Below are positions 45,916 through 54,403 of a stretch of 64,000 bases of DNA, piece by piece. Position 1 is the stretch's first letter; the number at the start of each line of letters is the position of its first letter. The notes under the pieces were generated by a model. The model had not been told where the DNA came from and ran no database searches. It worked only from the letters and a program-made list of their open reading frames with translations. Origin of the DNA: Salinivibrio sharmensis (GTDB taxonomy: Bacteria > Pseudomonadota > Gammaproteobacteria > Enterobacterales > Vibrionaceae); NCBI RefSeq assembly GCF_001995985.1, contig NZ_MUFC01000006.1:53903-117902 (forward strand), written 5' to 3'. The position numbers and the translations under genes were made by a program.

Positions 45916-46308
45916 TTAACCACCGCGGCGGATGTGTTCGAATATTTCGCGTGATACATGGTAGTTGTACTGCCTGGCAATCTTCTGGGCAAAAAACAGC
46001 TGTGGTAATTCAAATAGCACTAAACCCGCCAAAATCAAACCAAAATAAGGCTGATTCAGTACTAAGCCGATAATGGCGATAACCAACAGCACACATTCTA
46101 CGACAAACAACCCATACTTTCGCAAGTAAAGATGATGTATCCCCCCTAAGAACCCCCAATTTAGCGCCGCATAAGTATCGGGATCTTTAAGCTGTCTTGA
46201 TTGCTCGGCAAAAAAGCGTTTTTTCTGGCTTTGAGTTAAACCATTTACCTGCTGCTTGAGCTCGGTCTCTTGTGCTTCTAGCGCTTCTATAGGTTGGGTA
46301 AAACGCAT
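45916..46308 (-). CDS. TM2-domain-like membrane protein
   Basis: The protein is 130 residues. A charged helical N-terminus (about 1-45) is followed by a TM2-like pair of helices with NWGFLGGIHHLYLRKYGLFVVECVLLVIAIIGLVL, a further hydrophobic helix and a basic tail. The G-x-x-x-H-x-x-Y-L turn is characteristic of TM2 proteins. The start overlaps the yidD stop by one base (TAATG). Confidence 0.75.
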   Translation of the reverse strand: MRFTQPIEALEAQETELKQQVNGLTQSQKKRFFAEQSRQLKDPDTYAALNWGFLGGIHHLYLRKYGLFVVECVLLVIAIIGLVLNQPYFGLILAGLVLFELPQLFFAQKIARQYNYHVSREIFEHIRRGG

Positions 46309-46532
46309 TACGGCACCTCGTCGTGAATTTTCTCTCGCGCATTGGGGTTATTACAGCGGCGAATACGTGCCAAACCAAGTTGCCAGCCTCGAATGGCTCC
46401 GTACTTTTCGATGGCTTGGCGAGTGTACTCCGAGCACGTAGGCTCGAAATTACACTCAATATTGAACAGTTTCTTTGATCCACCTTTAGCTTGGTAACGA
46501 TGGATCAACGTAAGCGACAAATACTTGAGCAT
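46308..46532 (-). CDS. yidD: YidD-family membrane protein insertion factor (second-locus type)
   Basis: The protein is 74 residues. It has the full YidD signature: an N-terminal amphipathic helix (LTLIHRYQ), CNFEPTCSEYTRQAIEKYGAIRGWQLGLARIRRC. YidD normally sits between rnpA and yidC; here it is in a different operon with DUF4177, TM2 and nucleotidyltransferase genes. Overlaps both neighbours by one base (TAATG), so translation is coupled. It may be a paralogue of a canonical yidD elsewhere. Confidence 0.9.
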   Translation of the reverse strand: MLKYLSLTLIHRYQAKGGSKKLFNIECNFEPTCSEYTRQAIEKYGAIRGWQLGLARIRRCNNPNAREKIHDEVP

Positions 46533-46747
46533 TACCGGCCTAAAGTCACAATCACCGCTTCACGTTGCCAAAATAGCATATAACGTTTTTTTTCAATAAC
46601 TTGAAAAACAACCTGCCAACCGTCTTGGGCGTACTGGTTTAGCTCTGCCTCCAAGCGCTGCAACGGCAAGCCGCTCGAGCCGAGTAGTAAGGTGCCGCAG
46701 CCCCCCTCTACAATGTGTACAACCTTATATTCGGTAAACTTACTCAT
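46532..46747 (-). CDS. DUF4177 small protein
   Basis: The protein is 71 residues: MSKFTEYKVVHIVEGGCGTL, then LEAELNQYAQDGWQVVFQVIEKKRYMLFWQREAVIVTL. The E-Y-K-V-V start and the LNxYAxDGW segment with a closing strand are typical of DUF4177. First gene of a four-gene minus-strand operon. Function unknown. Confidence 0.8.
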   Translation of the reverse strand: MSKFTEYKVVHIVEGGCGTLLLGSSGLPLQRLEAELNQYAQDGWQVVFQVIEKKRYMLFWQREAVIVTLGR

Positions 46748-46911
46748 CTATTGTCCTCACCTTGGATGGTATATCTGTGCAGATGACAGTTGCCCGTCAT
46801 CTTTTAGAAAAAGCCTGAATATTCTCTGAGAAAAATGGTTTCGGTTCAAAACGTTATTACTCGTCAGAAAAACTTTTGAAGCCAGTTCACGTTCGTGTAT
46901 CACGTTGCCCT

Positions 46912-47454
46912 TTATTCAACCAAAGGGTTGAGTTTGGCGGTGAGCACATGATCTTGCCAGCGGCCATTGATTTTGAGGTAACGGCGAGCATAGCCTTCGC
47001 GCTCAAACCCCAGCTTGGTAAGTAGCCGCTCACTGCGGGTATTGTCGGGCATATAATTGGCCATTACGCGGTGCAATCCAACCTGCTCAAACACAAAACG
47101 GATACCTGCTTGGATGGCTTCGTGCATATAACCCTGCCCTTCATAACGTTTGTCAGCGGCATAACCTAACAGGCACGCTTGAAAGACGCCGTGGATCACG
47201 TTGGTAAAATTGCACACCCCTATCACATCGTCTCGTTCATGATGCAAAATCACAAACTTGAAGGCTTGCTGTTGTTGAAACAAGTCTTTCGCTTCTTGCA
47301 GCGCGCGATGCCAATAGTCTTCGCGATAAAATGCGGCAGGACGTATGGGCTCCCATGGGGAAAGGTGAGCACGATTTCGTTGATAAAACTGCGCCATCAT
47401 GTCGGCTTTTTCTGGGGGAAGTAAAACCAGTCTCGTCCTTGGCGTGCTTAGCAC
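46912..47454 (-). CDS. rimJ: Ribosomal-protein alanine N-acetyltransferase, RimJ-like
   Basis: The protein is 180 residues from a GTG at 47454, chosen because AAGGAGG lies six bases upstream; an ATG at 47499 gives a 195-residue form with no site of this quality. GNAT fold with conserved RimJ blocks: RAHLSPWEPIRP, GVCNFTNVIHGVFQACLLGYAADKRYEGQGYM, RVMANYMPDNTRSERLL and GYARRYLKINGRWQDHVLTA. RimJ acetylates the N-terminus of ribosomal protein S5. Confidence 0.9.
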   Translation of the reverse strand: MLSTPRTRLVLLPPEKADMMAQFYQRNRAHLSPWEPIRPAAFYREDYWHRALQEAKDLFQQQQAFKFVILHHERDDVIGVCNFTNVIHGVFQACLLGYAADKRYEGQGYMHEAIQAGIRFVFEQVGLHRVMANYMPDNTRSERLLTKLGFEREGYARRYLKINGRWQDHVLTAKLNPLVE

Positions 47455-47505
47455 TTGGAGCCTCCTTGCATCGGTTCGCGCGATGGACAGTACCAACATC
47501 TATCG

Positions 47506-47531
47506 CAAAAAGTGCCGCCCTTGTGGCGGCA
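47506..47531 (-). terminator. Terminator of the M13 peptidase gene
   Basis: On the minus strand TGCCGCC and GGCGGCA pair across five bases and are followed by TTTTT. It lies eight bases after the peptidase stop and just before the rimJ-like gene. Confidence 0.85.
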
Positions 47532-47538
47532 TCCGAGA

Positions 47539-49623
47539 TTACCAGATATTCACCCGCTGATCTTCGGGTAAATACATGCCATCACCTTCTTTAATATCAA
47601 AGGCTTCATAGAACGCAGGGACATTGCGCGGTGCACCGAGTACTCGGTATTTCGGTGGCGCATGTGGGCCCAGCGACACGCGCTCACGCAGGGCATCTTC
47701 ACGCATCTTCATTTTCCAAATCTGCCCCCAGCTGAGGAAGAATCGCTGCTCGCCGGTATACCCGTCCATCACTGGAGACGGTTCTCCGTGCAACGATTTT
47801 TGATAGGCGCGGAAGGCGGTGGTCAAGCCGACTAAATCACCAATGTTCTCACCCAAAGACACCTTGCCGTCAATGAACAAGCCCGGCAACGGCTCAAACT
47901 GGCTAAATTGCTCGGCCAGCTTTTGGGTGCGCGCATCAAAGCGCGCCCGGTCCTCATCAGTCCACCAATTAGATAGGTTGCCATCGCCATCATAACGCGA
48001 ACCTTGATCATCAAAACCGTGCCCCATTTCATGACCAATCACCGCGCCGATACCGCCATAGTTCACGGCATCATCCGCATTCATATCAAAAAACGGTGGT
48101 TGTAAGATCCCGGCGGGGAACACAATCTCATTGGCAGTTGGGCTGTAATAGGCGTTGACCGTTTGCGGGGTCATACCCCACTCTTTGCGATCAACGGGCG
48201 CACCAATCCGCGACAACATATCTTGATAGCCCCAGCGAGCGGCACGTTTGCTGTTGCCAATCAAGTCATCGGCGTTGATGGTCAGCGCGCTGTAATCTTC
48301 CCATTGCTCTGGATAGCCGATCTTAGGCGTGAATTTACTCAGCTTATCCAATGCTTTCGCTTTGGTTTCATCGCTCATCCACGCTAATGATTCAATCGAG
48401 TCTTTAAACGCGGCACGCAGGTTATCAATCATGCTTTCCATACGCGCTTTGGCTTGCGGAGGGAAGTAGCGGGCGACATATTCTTGGCCAAGCGCTTCAC
48501 CCAATACTCCTTCGGTGGCTTGCACGCCGCGCTTCCAGCGATCACGCTGCTCAGGAATGCCGTTAAGGGTTTTGGAGTAGAACGCGAATTGACGTTCAAC
48601 CAACTCATGATTTAGGCGCGGTGCAAACGCATTGAGCGTGCGAATGGTTAGATAATCTTGCCACGCTTGCAGGCTAGTTTGCTCAAACACCTGCCCTAGC
48701 GCCTCAAAATAAGACGGCATGCGCACCACAACCTCATCGGCTTTGTCGATACCCGCGCGTTTGGCAAAGCGTGCATAATCAAACCCGCCCATTAACTGGT
48801 TGAGCGCCTCAATGGGCATTTTGTTATAGGTGGCTTGCGCGTCACGGCGTTTAGCACGTGTCCAATGGTGTTCTGCCAGTGTTTTTTCCAGCTGATAAAT
48901 CCGATCCGTGCGTTGTGTGGCCTGATCGTAGCCCGCTAAGCGCAGCATGTCTTCGAGATAGCTTTTATACGCGGTGCGGATACGCTCAGCGTCCTCGGTG
49001 TCTCGGAAATAATAGTCTCTATCCGGCAAGCCCAACCCGCTTTGGCTCAGATACAGAGCGTTATAGTCAGGGTTTTTCGCATCGGCCCACGCATAAAAAC
49101 TAAACGGGATCCCAACGCCAACTTGTCGCAAATCGGCCATCGCATAAATCAACGCAGGCTTCGAGGAAATCGCCGCAATACGATCAAGCTCAGGTTTGAT
49201 TGGCGTGACCCCCAAGGCATCAATTTTATCTTGGTTCATATAGCTAAGATAAAAATCACGCAGCTTTTGCTCATTGGAGCCTGGCTTGAGATCATCACGC
49301 GCCACCAACTCATCAATGATGCCTTTCAGACGCTTTTCATTCTCTTCCGCTAAAATACGGAACGCACCATAGCTGGACATATCACTGGGGATTTGGGTTT
49401 GGTCGTACCAAGCGCCATTGACGTGACGAAACAAGTTATCTTGCGGGCGAACCGATCGATCAAAATCTTGTAGATACAGGCCTGATTCGCGCTGCACCTC
49501 AGCGTGTGTGGTGTCAGCAGCGTATACCTGGTCAGGCACCAAGCTCATCACGCCTAGTGCAAGCGCGACCCCCATCGCGGCTCGCTTAAATCGCACTCGA
49601 TTGACTGATTTATTTTTCATCAT
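47539..49623 (-). CDS. Exported M13 (neprilysin/PepO-type) zinc metallopeptidase
   Basis: The protein is 694 residues from the ATG at 49623. A signal peptide ends near LVPDQVYA. Mature domains are typical of M13: the N-terminal helical part with FRHVNGAWYDQTQIP, NAYYSPTANEIVFPAGILQPP, zinc motif HEMGH (531-535) followed by FDDQGSRYDGDGNLSNWW, and the third ligand in GENIGDLVG. It should cleave peptides in the periplasm. It ends in a hydrophobic/aromatic tail (INIW-like VNIW) common in the family. Confidence 0.93.
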   Translation of the reverse strand: MMKNKSVNRVRFKRAAMGVALALGVMSLVPDQVYAADTTHAEVQRESGLYLQDFDRSVRPQDNLFRHVNGAWYDQTQIPSDMSSYGAFRILAEENEKRLKGIIDELVARDDLKPGSNEQKLRDFYLSYMNQDKIDALGVTPIKPELDRIAAISSKPALIYAMADLRQVGVGIPFSFYAWADAKNPDYNALYLSQSGLGLPDRDYYFRDTEDAERIRTAYKSYLEDMLRLAGYDQATQRTDRIYQLEKTLAEHHWTRAKRRDAQATYNKMPIEALNQLMGGFDYARFAKRAGIDKADEVVVRMPSYFEALGQVFEQTSLQAWQDYLTIRTLNAFAPRLNHELVERQFAFYSKTLNGIPEQRDRWKRGVQATEGVLGEALGQEYVARYFPPQAKARMESMIDNLRAAFKDSIESLAWMSDETKAKALDKLSKFTPKIGYPEQWEDYSALTINADDLIGNSKRAARWGYQDMLSRIGAPVDRKEWGMTPQTVNAYYSPTANEIVFPAGILQPPFFDMNADDAVNYGGIGAVIGHEMGHGFDDQGSRYDGDGNLSNWWTDEDRARFDARTQKLAEQFSQFEPLPGLFIDGKVSLGENIGDLVGLTTAFRAYQKSLHGEPSPVMDGYTGEQRFFLSWGQIWKMKMREDALRERVSLGPHAPPKYRVLGAPRNVPAFYEAFDIKEGDGMYLPEDQRVNIW

Positions 49624-49697
49624 TCGTTTACCTAATTCCTTCCATAACATGGCTCAAGCGACGTGATCTTGTCGATGCCTTAAAAGACATGCGCTGT

Positions 49698-50240
49698 TCA
49701 CGACATAAGGTCTCGATAGAGCACCACACAGTGATAATCACGCCCCTCGTCTTGCTCGGGTTCAAAATGGGTAATACGACAGAACCCCTGCTGATACCAG
49801 AATCGAAACGCGTGAATGTTTTCGGCGTAAACATTCACACCCATGTGTCGATAGTCTCCATAAGCTTGCACGGTTTCAATCACGCTCGCAACCGCTTCGC
49901 TGCCATAGCCATGCTTTTGATATCTTGGAGAAATCGTGAGCATGGGGAGCCAAACACTCTGTGCGTCGGGCGCATTGAGCGAGATTTGTAGATAGCCGAT
50001 ATCTTTGCCGTCATGGGTCTGGATGCGACGAAGATAAAAGGCGTCCTCTACATCAGGCGCCTTTTTCTCCGCACTGTCGGCAATCAATGATTGATAGGTG
50101 GATAACGACCAAGGCTTAAACGTGGGATCTTGATATTGCAGATGCTGATTTTGCTCAAACAGCGCTTTAACGCGCTTTGCATCACTGTACTCAAACGCAC
50201 TAAAACACAAACGCTTAGAGCGCCATGCGGCTGGAAACAT
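49698..50240 (-). CDS. GNAT acetyltransferase
   Basis: The protein is 180 residues; AGGAATTAAAC precedes the ATG at 50240. The GNAT core is WLPMLTISPRYQKHGYGSEAVASVIETVQ (acetyl-CoA loop YQKHGYG), then GVNVYAENIHAFRFWYQQGFCRIT. Substrate unknown. Shares orientation with its neighbours but has clear gaps on both sides, so it is probably transcribed alone. Confidence 0.82.
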   Translation of the reverse strand: MFPAAWRSKRLCFSAFEYSDAKRVKALFEQNQHLQYQDPTFKPWSLSTYQSLIADSAEKKAPDVEDAFYLRRIQTHDGKDIGYLQISLNAPDAQSVWLPMLTISPRYQKHGYGSEAVASVIETVQAYGDYRHMGVNVYAENIHAFRFWYQQGFCRITHFEPEQDEGRDYHCVVLYRDLMS

Positions 50241-50309
50241 GTTTAATTCCTATTTTATCAGCGCATACATTGATTGATATCGCGCTTAACGACCTAACCT
50301 CACAGCATA

Positions 50310-50888
50310 TTACGCGTTTCGCTGCCAGTGGTAATCCATTTGCTTGGCCACGCGCTGGGCTAAATCCTCGCTGTGCAGATCAGCCACCAGCTGCAAACTC
50401 ATATCAATGCCCGCAGATATGCCCGCGGAGGTAAGATATTTTCCATCCCTCACCCAGCGCTTACCTGACACCAAGCTTAATGGCGGATAAGCACGGCTGA
50501 GGTCGTCTATATCTTCCCAATGTGTGATCACCTTTCGACCATCGAGTAGTCCGGCCTCTGCCAGTATGAACGCCCCCGTACAGACAGAAGCCGTACATTG
50601 AGTGATCGCATCTTGTTGCTTCACCCAATCGATCACCGAGGGGCTCGTGACTTGTTCATGGTGAACGCCGCCGACAACCAGCAGCACATCCAGTGTTGGG
50701 TGGTTGGCGAGATGATAATCCGGCACGACACGCAAGCCGCCGCGCGCGAGCAAAGGTGAGTCTTGTTCAGCAATCAGTCCAACCTGCCAACTTTCCGCAC
50801 CCAAACGTTTTGCGGTGCTAAATACTTCAAAAGGGCCGGCAAAATCGAGCACCTCTGCGTGCTCATACACATAAATACCAATATTCAT
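50310..50888 (-). CDS. DJ-1/PfpI family protein
   Basis: The protein is 192 residues. Class I glutamine-amidotransferase-like fold: the acidic residue in FAGPFEVFS, the nucleophile elbow in ASVCTGAFILAEAGLLDGR (Cys), and histidine in THWED. This arrangement matches the isonitrile-hydratase/DJ-1 subgroup and the N-terminal domain of some AraC regulators, but no DNA-binding domain follows. Catalysis is likely, substrate unknown. AAGGACAAACG precedes the ATG. Confidence 0.87.
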   Translation of the reverse strand: MNIGIYVYEHAEVLDFAGPFEVFSTAKRLGAESWQVGLIAEQDSPLLARGGLRVVPDYHLANHPTLDVLLVVGGVHHEQVTSPSVIDWVKQQDAITQCTASVCTGAFILAEAGLLDGRKVITHWEDIDDLSRAYPPLSLVSGKRWVRDGKYLTSAGISAGIDMSLQLVADLHSEDLAQRVAKQMDYHWQRNA

Positions 50889-50919
50889 CGTTTGTCCTTA
50901 CATCCATGTAAGTGTTGGG

Positions 50920-51684
50920 TTAAGGGTGATGAGGAATAAACTTATCAAAGCGGCTCTCCATACAGGCACTGATATCGGTGGTAATAAACTCCCCCTGATA
51001 ATACAAACTAAAAATGGTGGCCGGTGAAGGGCATGCTTGTGCTTGGCTCAATGTCTCTAAATGATGTACTTCAAGCGGGATACCACGCTGCGCGCAGCTT
51101 TTTTGTAGCGAGTTCAGCACATGGTATTCCGCATAAGGACAACGATGGGAGTAATACACCACACATCCTTCGGTTGATACCTTGGCGGTATGAACCGATG
51201 CCCGAAACTGCGGTATTTCAGCCGCGTCATTCAACGGATAATACAACAGCACAAAGCCATTAGGGGCCTCATCCGCCACGTTGAAGCCTTGGCCTTTTAA
51301 CCATTTTGTATCGCTCATAAAGTGGTATTTCTTTTTACCGACCACGGCGACTAGGCCTTGCTTATCTTGCTGTTTAGCCGCTTCAATGGCGTCAGCTAAC
51401 AGTTGCTTGCCGTGTCCATGCCCTTTGTATTTCCCAGAGACCCAAAAGCAACCCAATGCCAGATAACCATCCGCTTGTATGGGCTGCCAAGCTGTCTCTG
51501 CTGGGCCATATTCGATAAAGACTTTGGCGCGTTCATCTAGACGGCGAAAACGGTATCCATGCTGATGCTCCTGCTTTAGCCACTGCTTTTTCGCCTGATA
51601 GCTGGCTTGGCACTTTTTATCCGAGAACGCACAGCAGATGTGCGCATCATCCAAGGTTTCTGGGGTTAAGGTTAGGTAGGCCAT
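50920..51684 (-). CDS. GNAT acetyltransferase with YoaP C-terminal domain
   Basis: The protein is 254 residues from the ATG at 51684, four bases behind GGAGGT. The N-terminal GNAT domain (LALGCFWVSGKYKGHGHGKQLLADAIEAA) is followed by KKKYHFMSDTKWLKGQGF. The C-terminal half (about 165-254) has a thioredoxin-like CPYAEYHVLN turn (SHRCPYAEYHV) typical of YoaP proteins. The N-terminus contains ICCAFSDKKC. Substrate unknown. The GNAT-plus-YoaP layout is intact. Confidence 0.82.
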   Translation of the reverse strand: MAYLTLTPETLDDAHICCAFSDKKCQASYQAKKQWLKQEHQHGYRFRRLDERAKVFIEYGPAETAWQPIQADGYLALGCFWVSGKYKGHGHGKQLLADAIEAAKQQDKQGLVAVVGKKKYHFMSDTKWLKGQGFNVADEAPNGFVLLYYPLNDAAEIPQFRASVHTAKVSTEGCVVYYSHRCPYAEYHVLNSLQKSCAQRGIPLEVHHLETLSQAQACPSPATIFSLYYQGEFITTDISACMESRFDKFIPHHP

Positions 51685-51777
51685 ATTCACCTCCACACAG
51701 GTGTATTGATGGTATACCTTTTAACCTACCTTAACCGCATGGGTGATGACTCCACTTTGGTCACAAAGCCATCAATT

Positions 51778-52983
51778 TTATGACGACGTCGCTGCGAGGC
51801 GCGTTTTCTTACGCATCGACAATAAAAACATACCGATGCTGGCACACATAGCCATAGCGATAACAAGCGACCAAGTCACCGAATAACCGAACGTGTCGAT
51901 GACATAGCCGATCAATACAAAGCTTGGCATCAGCAATAAGCTACGCAGTGTGATCAATACCCCTTGAATACGACCGCGATGACTCGCCGGTGAGTTGTTG
52001 GCAAGATACACGCCTTCTTTGGTGAGCAATAACACCTCGCCAGCGGAAAGAAAAAACCACGCTAAAAAGTGAACGGGAATCGTAGGTGCCAACATCACAA
52101 GACCATACCCCAGCACAAATAAGAGTCCTGCATAGGCCAACGCCATCGTCTCAGTATGTCCAGATGTCGCGCGAAGCAATAGCGGCGTGATGATCACCAC
52201 CAACACGCACGCATACGTCATCAATTGACCAAAACGCACGGGCCCTTCTTGGCCAAATAAATGACTCAAATAAAGCGGGCTGGCCATCGTCATTTGGTTC
52301 AATGCAAACCAAAGCATGCCGCAAAGTAAAGTGAACACAATGAGATAAGGACGTGATTTAAGCACCGACCAGACACTGCCCTCTACCGCGCGTTCAAGGT
52401 CAGAGTCAGACTCGGGAACGGCTTGCTCGGTCACATTGACCAAAAAGGCAACCACAAGAATACCCACCAAGACGGCAAGGCCGTTACCAAAGAAAATCCA
52501 CTCAGTGTGCCGCCAAAACAAATAGCCCGCTAAGATGGGACCAATCGCTGAACCCAAGTTATAGGCAAGGTAGCTAAGTGACATCACTGCATCACGATTG
52601 CCTGCGTGAGATAAATCGGCCACCAATGCATTACTGGCCGGCAGCGCTACACCGATAAAAAAGTACGCGGCGAATAATAACGCCGGCACCATCACTGGGG
52701 CATCAGGTGCAAATCCACACATCAGCAGCAAGATAGCGCCGACACATTCCCCCGCCACCATAGTGTTTTTATGACCTACCCAATCAGAAAGCTTGCCACC
52801 AATAAAACTCCCCAGCAGGTACAAGCCAGTAATACTCATCGCCAATGTCCCCGCCAGCGACGCGGAGTAGCCGAGCTTATCGGTAAACAACAACACGAGG
52901 AAAGGAATAATAAAGTTGCCCATCCCGAGGATCATGCGGGCCAGTGCAACGTAGTAAATATTGCGGTGCAATCCTTTATACAT
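51778..52983 (-). CDS. MFS transporter (drug/metabolite efflux type)
   Basis: The protein is 401 residues from the ATG at 52983 (a GTG two codons earlier is possible) with 12 predicted helices. It has motif A GGKLSDWVGHKNTMV between helices 2 and 3, YLAYNLGSAIGPILAGYLF (motif C-like) in helix 5, and a second motif-A relic at ASHRGRIQG. The layout resembles MdtH/YfcJ-type exporters. Substrate unknown; no regulator adjacent. Confidence 0.82.
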   Translation of the reverse strand: MYKGLHRNIYYVALARMILGMGNFIIPFLVLLFTDKLGYSASLAGTLAMSITGLYLLGSFIGGKLSDWVGHKNTMVAGECVGAILLLMCGFAPDAPVMVPALLFAAYFFIGVALPASNALVADLSHAGNRDAVMSLSYLAYNLGSAIGPILAGYLFWRHTEWIFFGNGLAVLVGILVVAFLVNVTEQAVPESDSDLERAVEGSVWSVLKSRPYLIVFTLLCGMLWFALNQMTMASPLYLSHLFGQEGPVRFGQLMTYACVLVVIITPLLLRATSGHTETMALAYAGLLFVLGYGLVMLAPTIPVHFLAWFFLSAGEVLLLTKEGVYLANNSPASHRGRIQGVLITLRSLLLMPSFVLIGYVIDTFGYSVTWSLVIAMAMCASIGMFLLSMRKKTRLAATSS

Positions 52984-53284
52984 CGCCACCGCAGAAATAA
53001 TCTTGTTGATTGTCGTAATCGTTAAACGTCCGTGTTAAAAAATCAGCACATAATGTACATGATTGATAAATTTATAAAAACTCGTTATTCACTAACGACC
53101 AATGGTGCGGCATGAGCTCGCGCACAGTTTTAAAAACTAGCTGGTTGTCTGGCGTAGAAATCGCGGCTTTTGCGCAATTATTGTACCCAAAAGGGGTAAA
53201 TACGTGGCTCACGGTTTTCTGTTTTTCGAAATAATAAAATCCCTAATATGGTGGCTACGTTTCGACCTCTTCAGAGACACTTCG
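52984..53284. other. Divergent intergenic region
   Basis: About 300 bp, AT-rich on the left. A GTG at 53204 behind AAGGGG could start the next gene 27 codons early. Those codons are rich in ATA and CTA and encode only hydrophobic filler, so I treat them as non-coding. No terminator or operator was seen. Confidence 0.4.
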
Positions 53285-53668
53285 ATGGATGATAACGCTC
53301 GGCAATTGCTTGACCACCTATGCCACGGGTATGACCAATTAGCCCAACGTCACCAGACACGCGCTTTTCCAGAGCTCTCTACCGCTATCAAGCACCCGCT
53401 CGGCTATTGTCTGGTTCACTGTACGATCGGTAGTCCGCGATTATCGATTGTTTCGCTACAATTTGCCCCCAGCGTTCGCGGCCAAGGGGTGCTGACGGCG
53501 TTTATCGACTATATTCAAGCGCATCCGCATCACTATCGTGGCGTTGAGGTTGCGACCATCCAGAACCCAAGCCTGGCAAAACGGTTACTGGCTCTGGGTT
53601 GGCGATATAAATCTGTCCTGACAAAGCTATTTCGCGCCAATACGCCCACCTTGATTACTGATTTTTAA
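53285..53668 (+). CDS. GNAT-like protein
   Basis: The protein is 127 residues from the ATG at 53285. The half of a GNAT fold that can be recognised is LSIVSLQFAPSVRGQGVLTAFIDYIQ (acetyl-CoA loop RGQGVL), followed by VEVATIQNPSLAKRLLALGWRYK. The N-terminal substrate-side region is short, so it may be a minimal or partial acetyltransferase. Substrate unknown. Confidence 0.65.
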   Translation: MDDNARQLLDHLCHGYDQLAQRHQTRAFPELSTAIKHPLGYCLVHCTIGSPRLSIVSLQFAPSVRGQGVLTAFIDYIQAHPHHYRGVEVATIQNPSLAKRLLALGWRYKSVLTKLFRANTPTLITDF

Positions 53669-53751
53669 TCAAAATACGGAAGTTTTCACGTAGGTGGGTT
53701 CCTATTATTGCGAGCGTTTGCCAACCCTGAATGGCTTGTCCATCGCCTTTA

Positions 53752-54123
53752 TCAAAGACTGTTCTCTTCGACGCCGAGCTCGGCTCGTTTCGCTTTACTC
53801 AAGCCTTGACAAACAAGTTGATACGATTGCGCCACATAGTACTTTAAGTCTTCATCAAGCTCACCGGTGGTGTGAGTTTGTTGAATCCATTTCATACCCC
53901 GGTTAGCAAAATACGGCGCCGGTACGTAACCTTCAAGATCGCACAAAAAGGCATAATTTATTGGCGAGGTTTTAAAGGTAAACGCTGGTTGACCGCTTTT
54001 ACTGCTGGTGCCAATGGCGAAGACTTTCCCTCCCACTTTCCAGACGTCTGAGTTGCCCCACTGCACCACATGTGTCGCGGCCGTAAACGCGCTGCAGTAT
54101 CGATTAAATGTAGAATGATCCAA
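53752..54123 (-). CDS. MmcQ/YjbR family protein
   Basis: The protein is 123 residues starting at a TTG (54123) that has AAGGAG six bases upstream. It has the YjbR/CyaY-like fold pattern: VVQWGNSDVWKVGGKVFAIGT, FTFKTSPINYAFLCDL, GYVPAPYFANRGMKWIQ, then a C-terminal helix with YQLVCQGLSKAKRAELG. Often described as a DNA-binding-like double-wing protein, function unclear. A cysteine-rich open frame ends just before its ribosome-binding site. Confidence 0.88.
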   Translation of the reverse strand: MDHSTFNRYCSAFTAATHVVQWGNSDVWKVGGKVFAIGTSSKSGQPAFTFKTSPINYAFLCDLEGYVPAPYFANRGMKWIQQTHTTGELDEDLKYYVAQSYQLVCQGLSKAKRAELGVEENSL

Positions 54124-54135
54124 GCAGTTCTCCTT

Positions 54136-54330
54136 TCAACATGCACAAGGTGTCAGGCAGCCTAAACAGGCTTCGTCATCGTAAATGGTGTAATGCAAGC
54201 AACACCTTTTAGCGCGAGTGCGAACGCACAGCGTACTGCATTCTAGCGTTTCAAGGCGTAAATGCTGCTTTTTCTTACACCCGCCATGACAGTTGTGTTT
54301 TCCTCTACTACCTTTTCTAGACGGTAATGC
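54136..54330 (-). other. Cysteine-rich open frame lacking a start codon (possible FhuF-type 2Fe-2S remnant)
   Basis: Between an in-frame TAG (54331-54333) and the TGA at 54136 lie 64 codons with about a dozen Cys codons. Blocks include CHGGCKKK, LECSTLC and RCCLHYTIYDDEACLGCLTPC. The spacing CC-x10-C-x2-C is the one known for the iron-sulfur site of FhuF-type siderophore-iron reductases. There is no ATG, GTG or TTG before the cysteines begin, so this is either a decayed gene end or a gene with a non-standard start. It runs straight into the yjbR ribosome-binding site. Confidence 0.35.
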
Positions 54331-54403
54331 CTAAAAACGTCTCTATGGGGGTTTTTCTGGGTGAGCTAGGTCTAATAAAAATAGCCATAATAGGGGAAGC
54401 GAC

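Noticed and set aside
53204..53284. Earlier GTG start for the GNAT-like gene, behind AAGGGG
   Set aside because: The added codons are rare ones and encode a hydrophobic stretch unlike any GNAT N-terminus.
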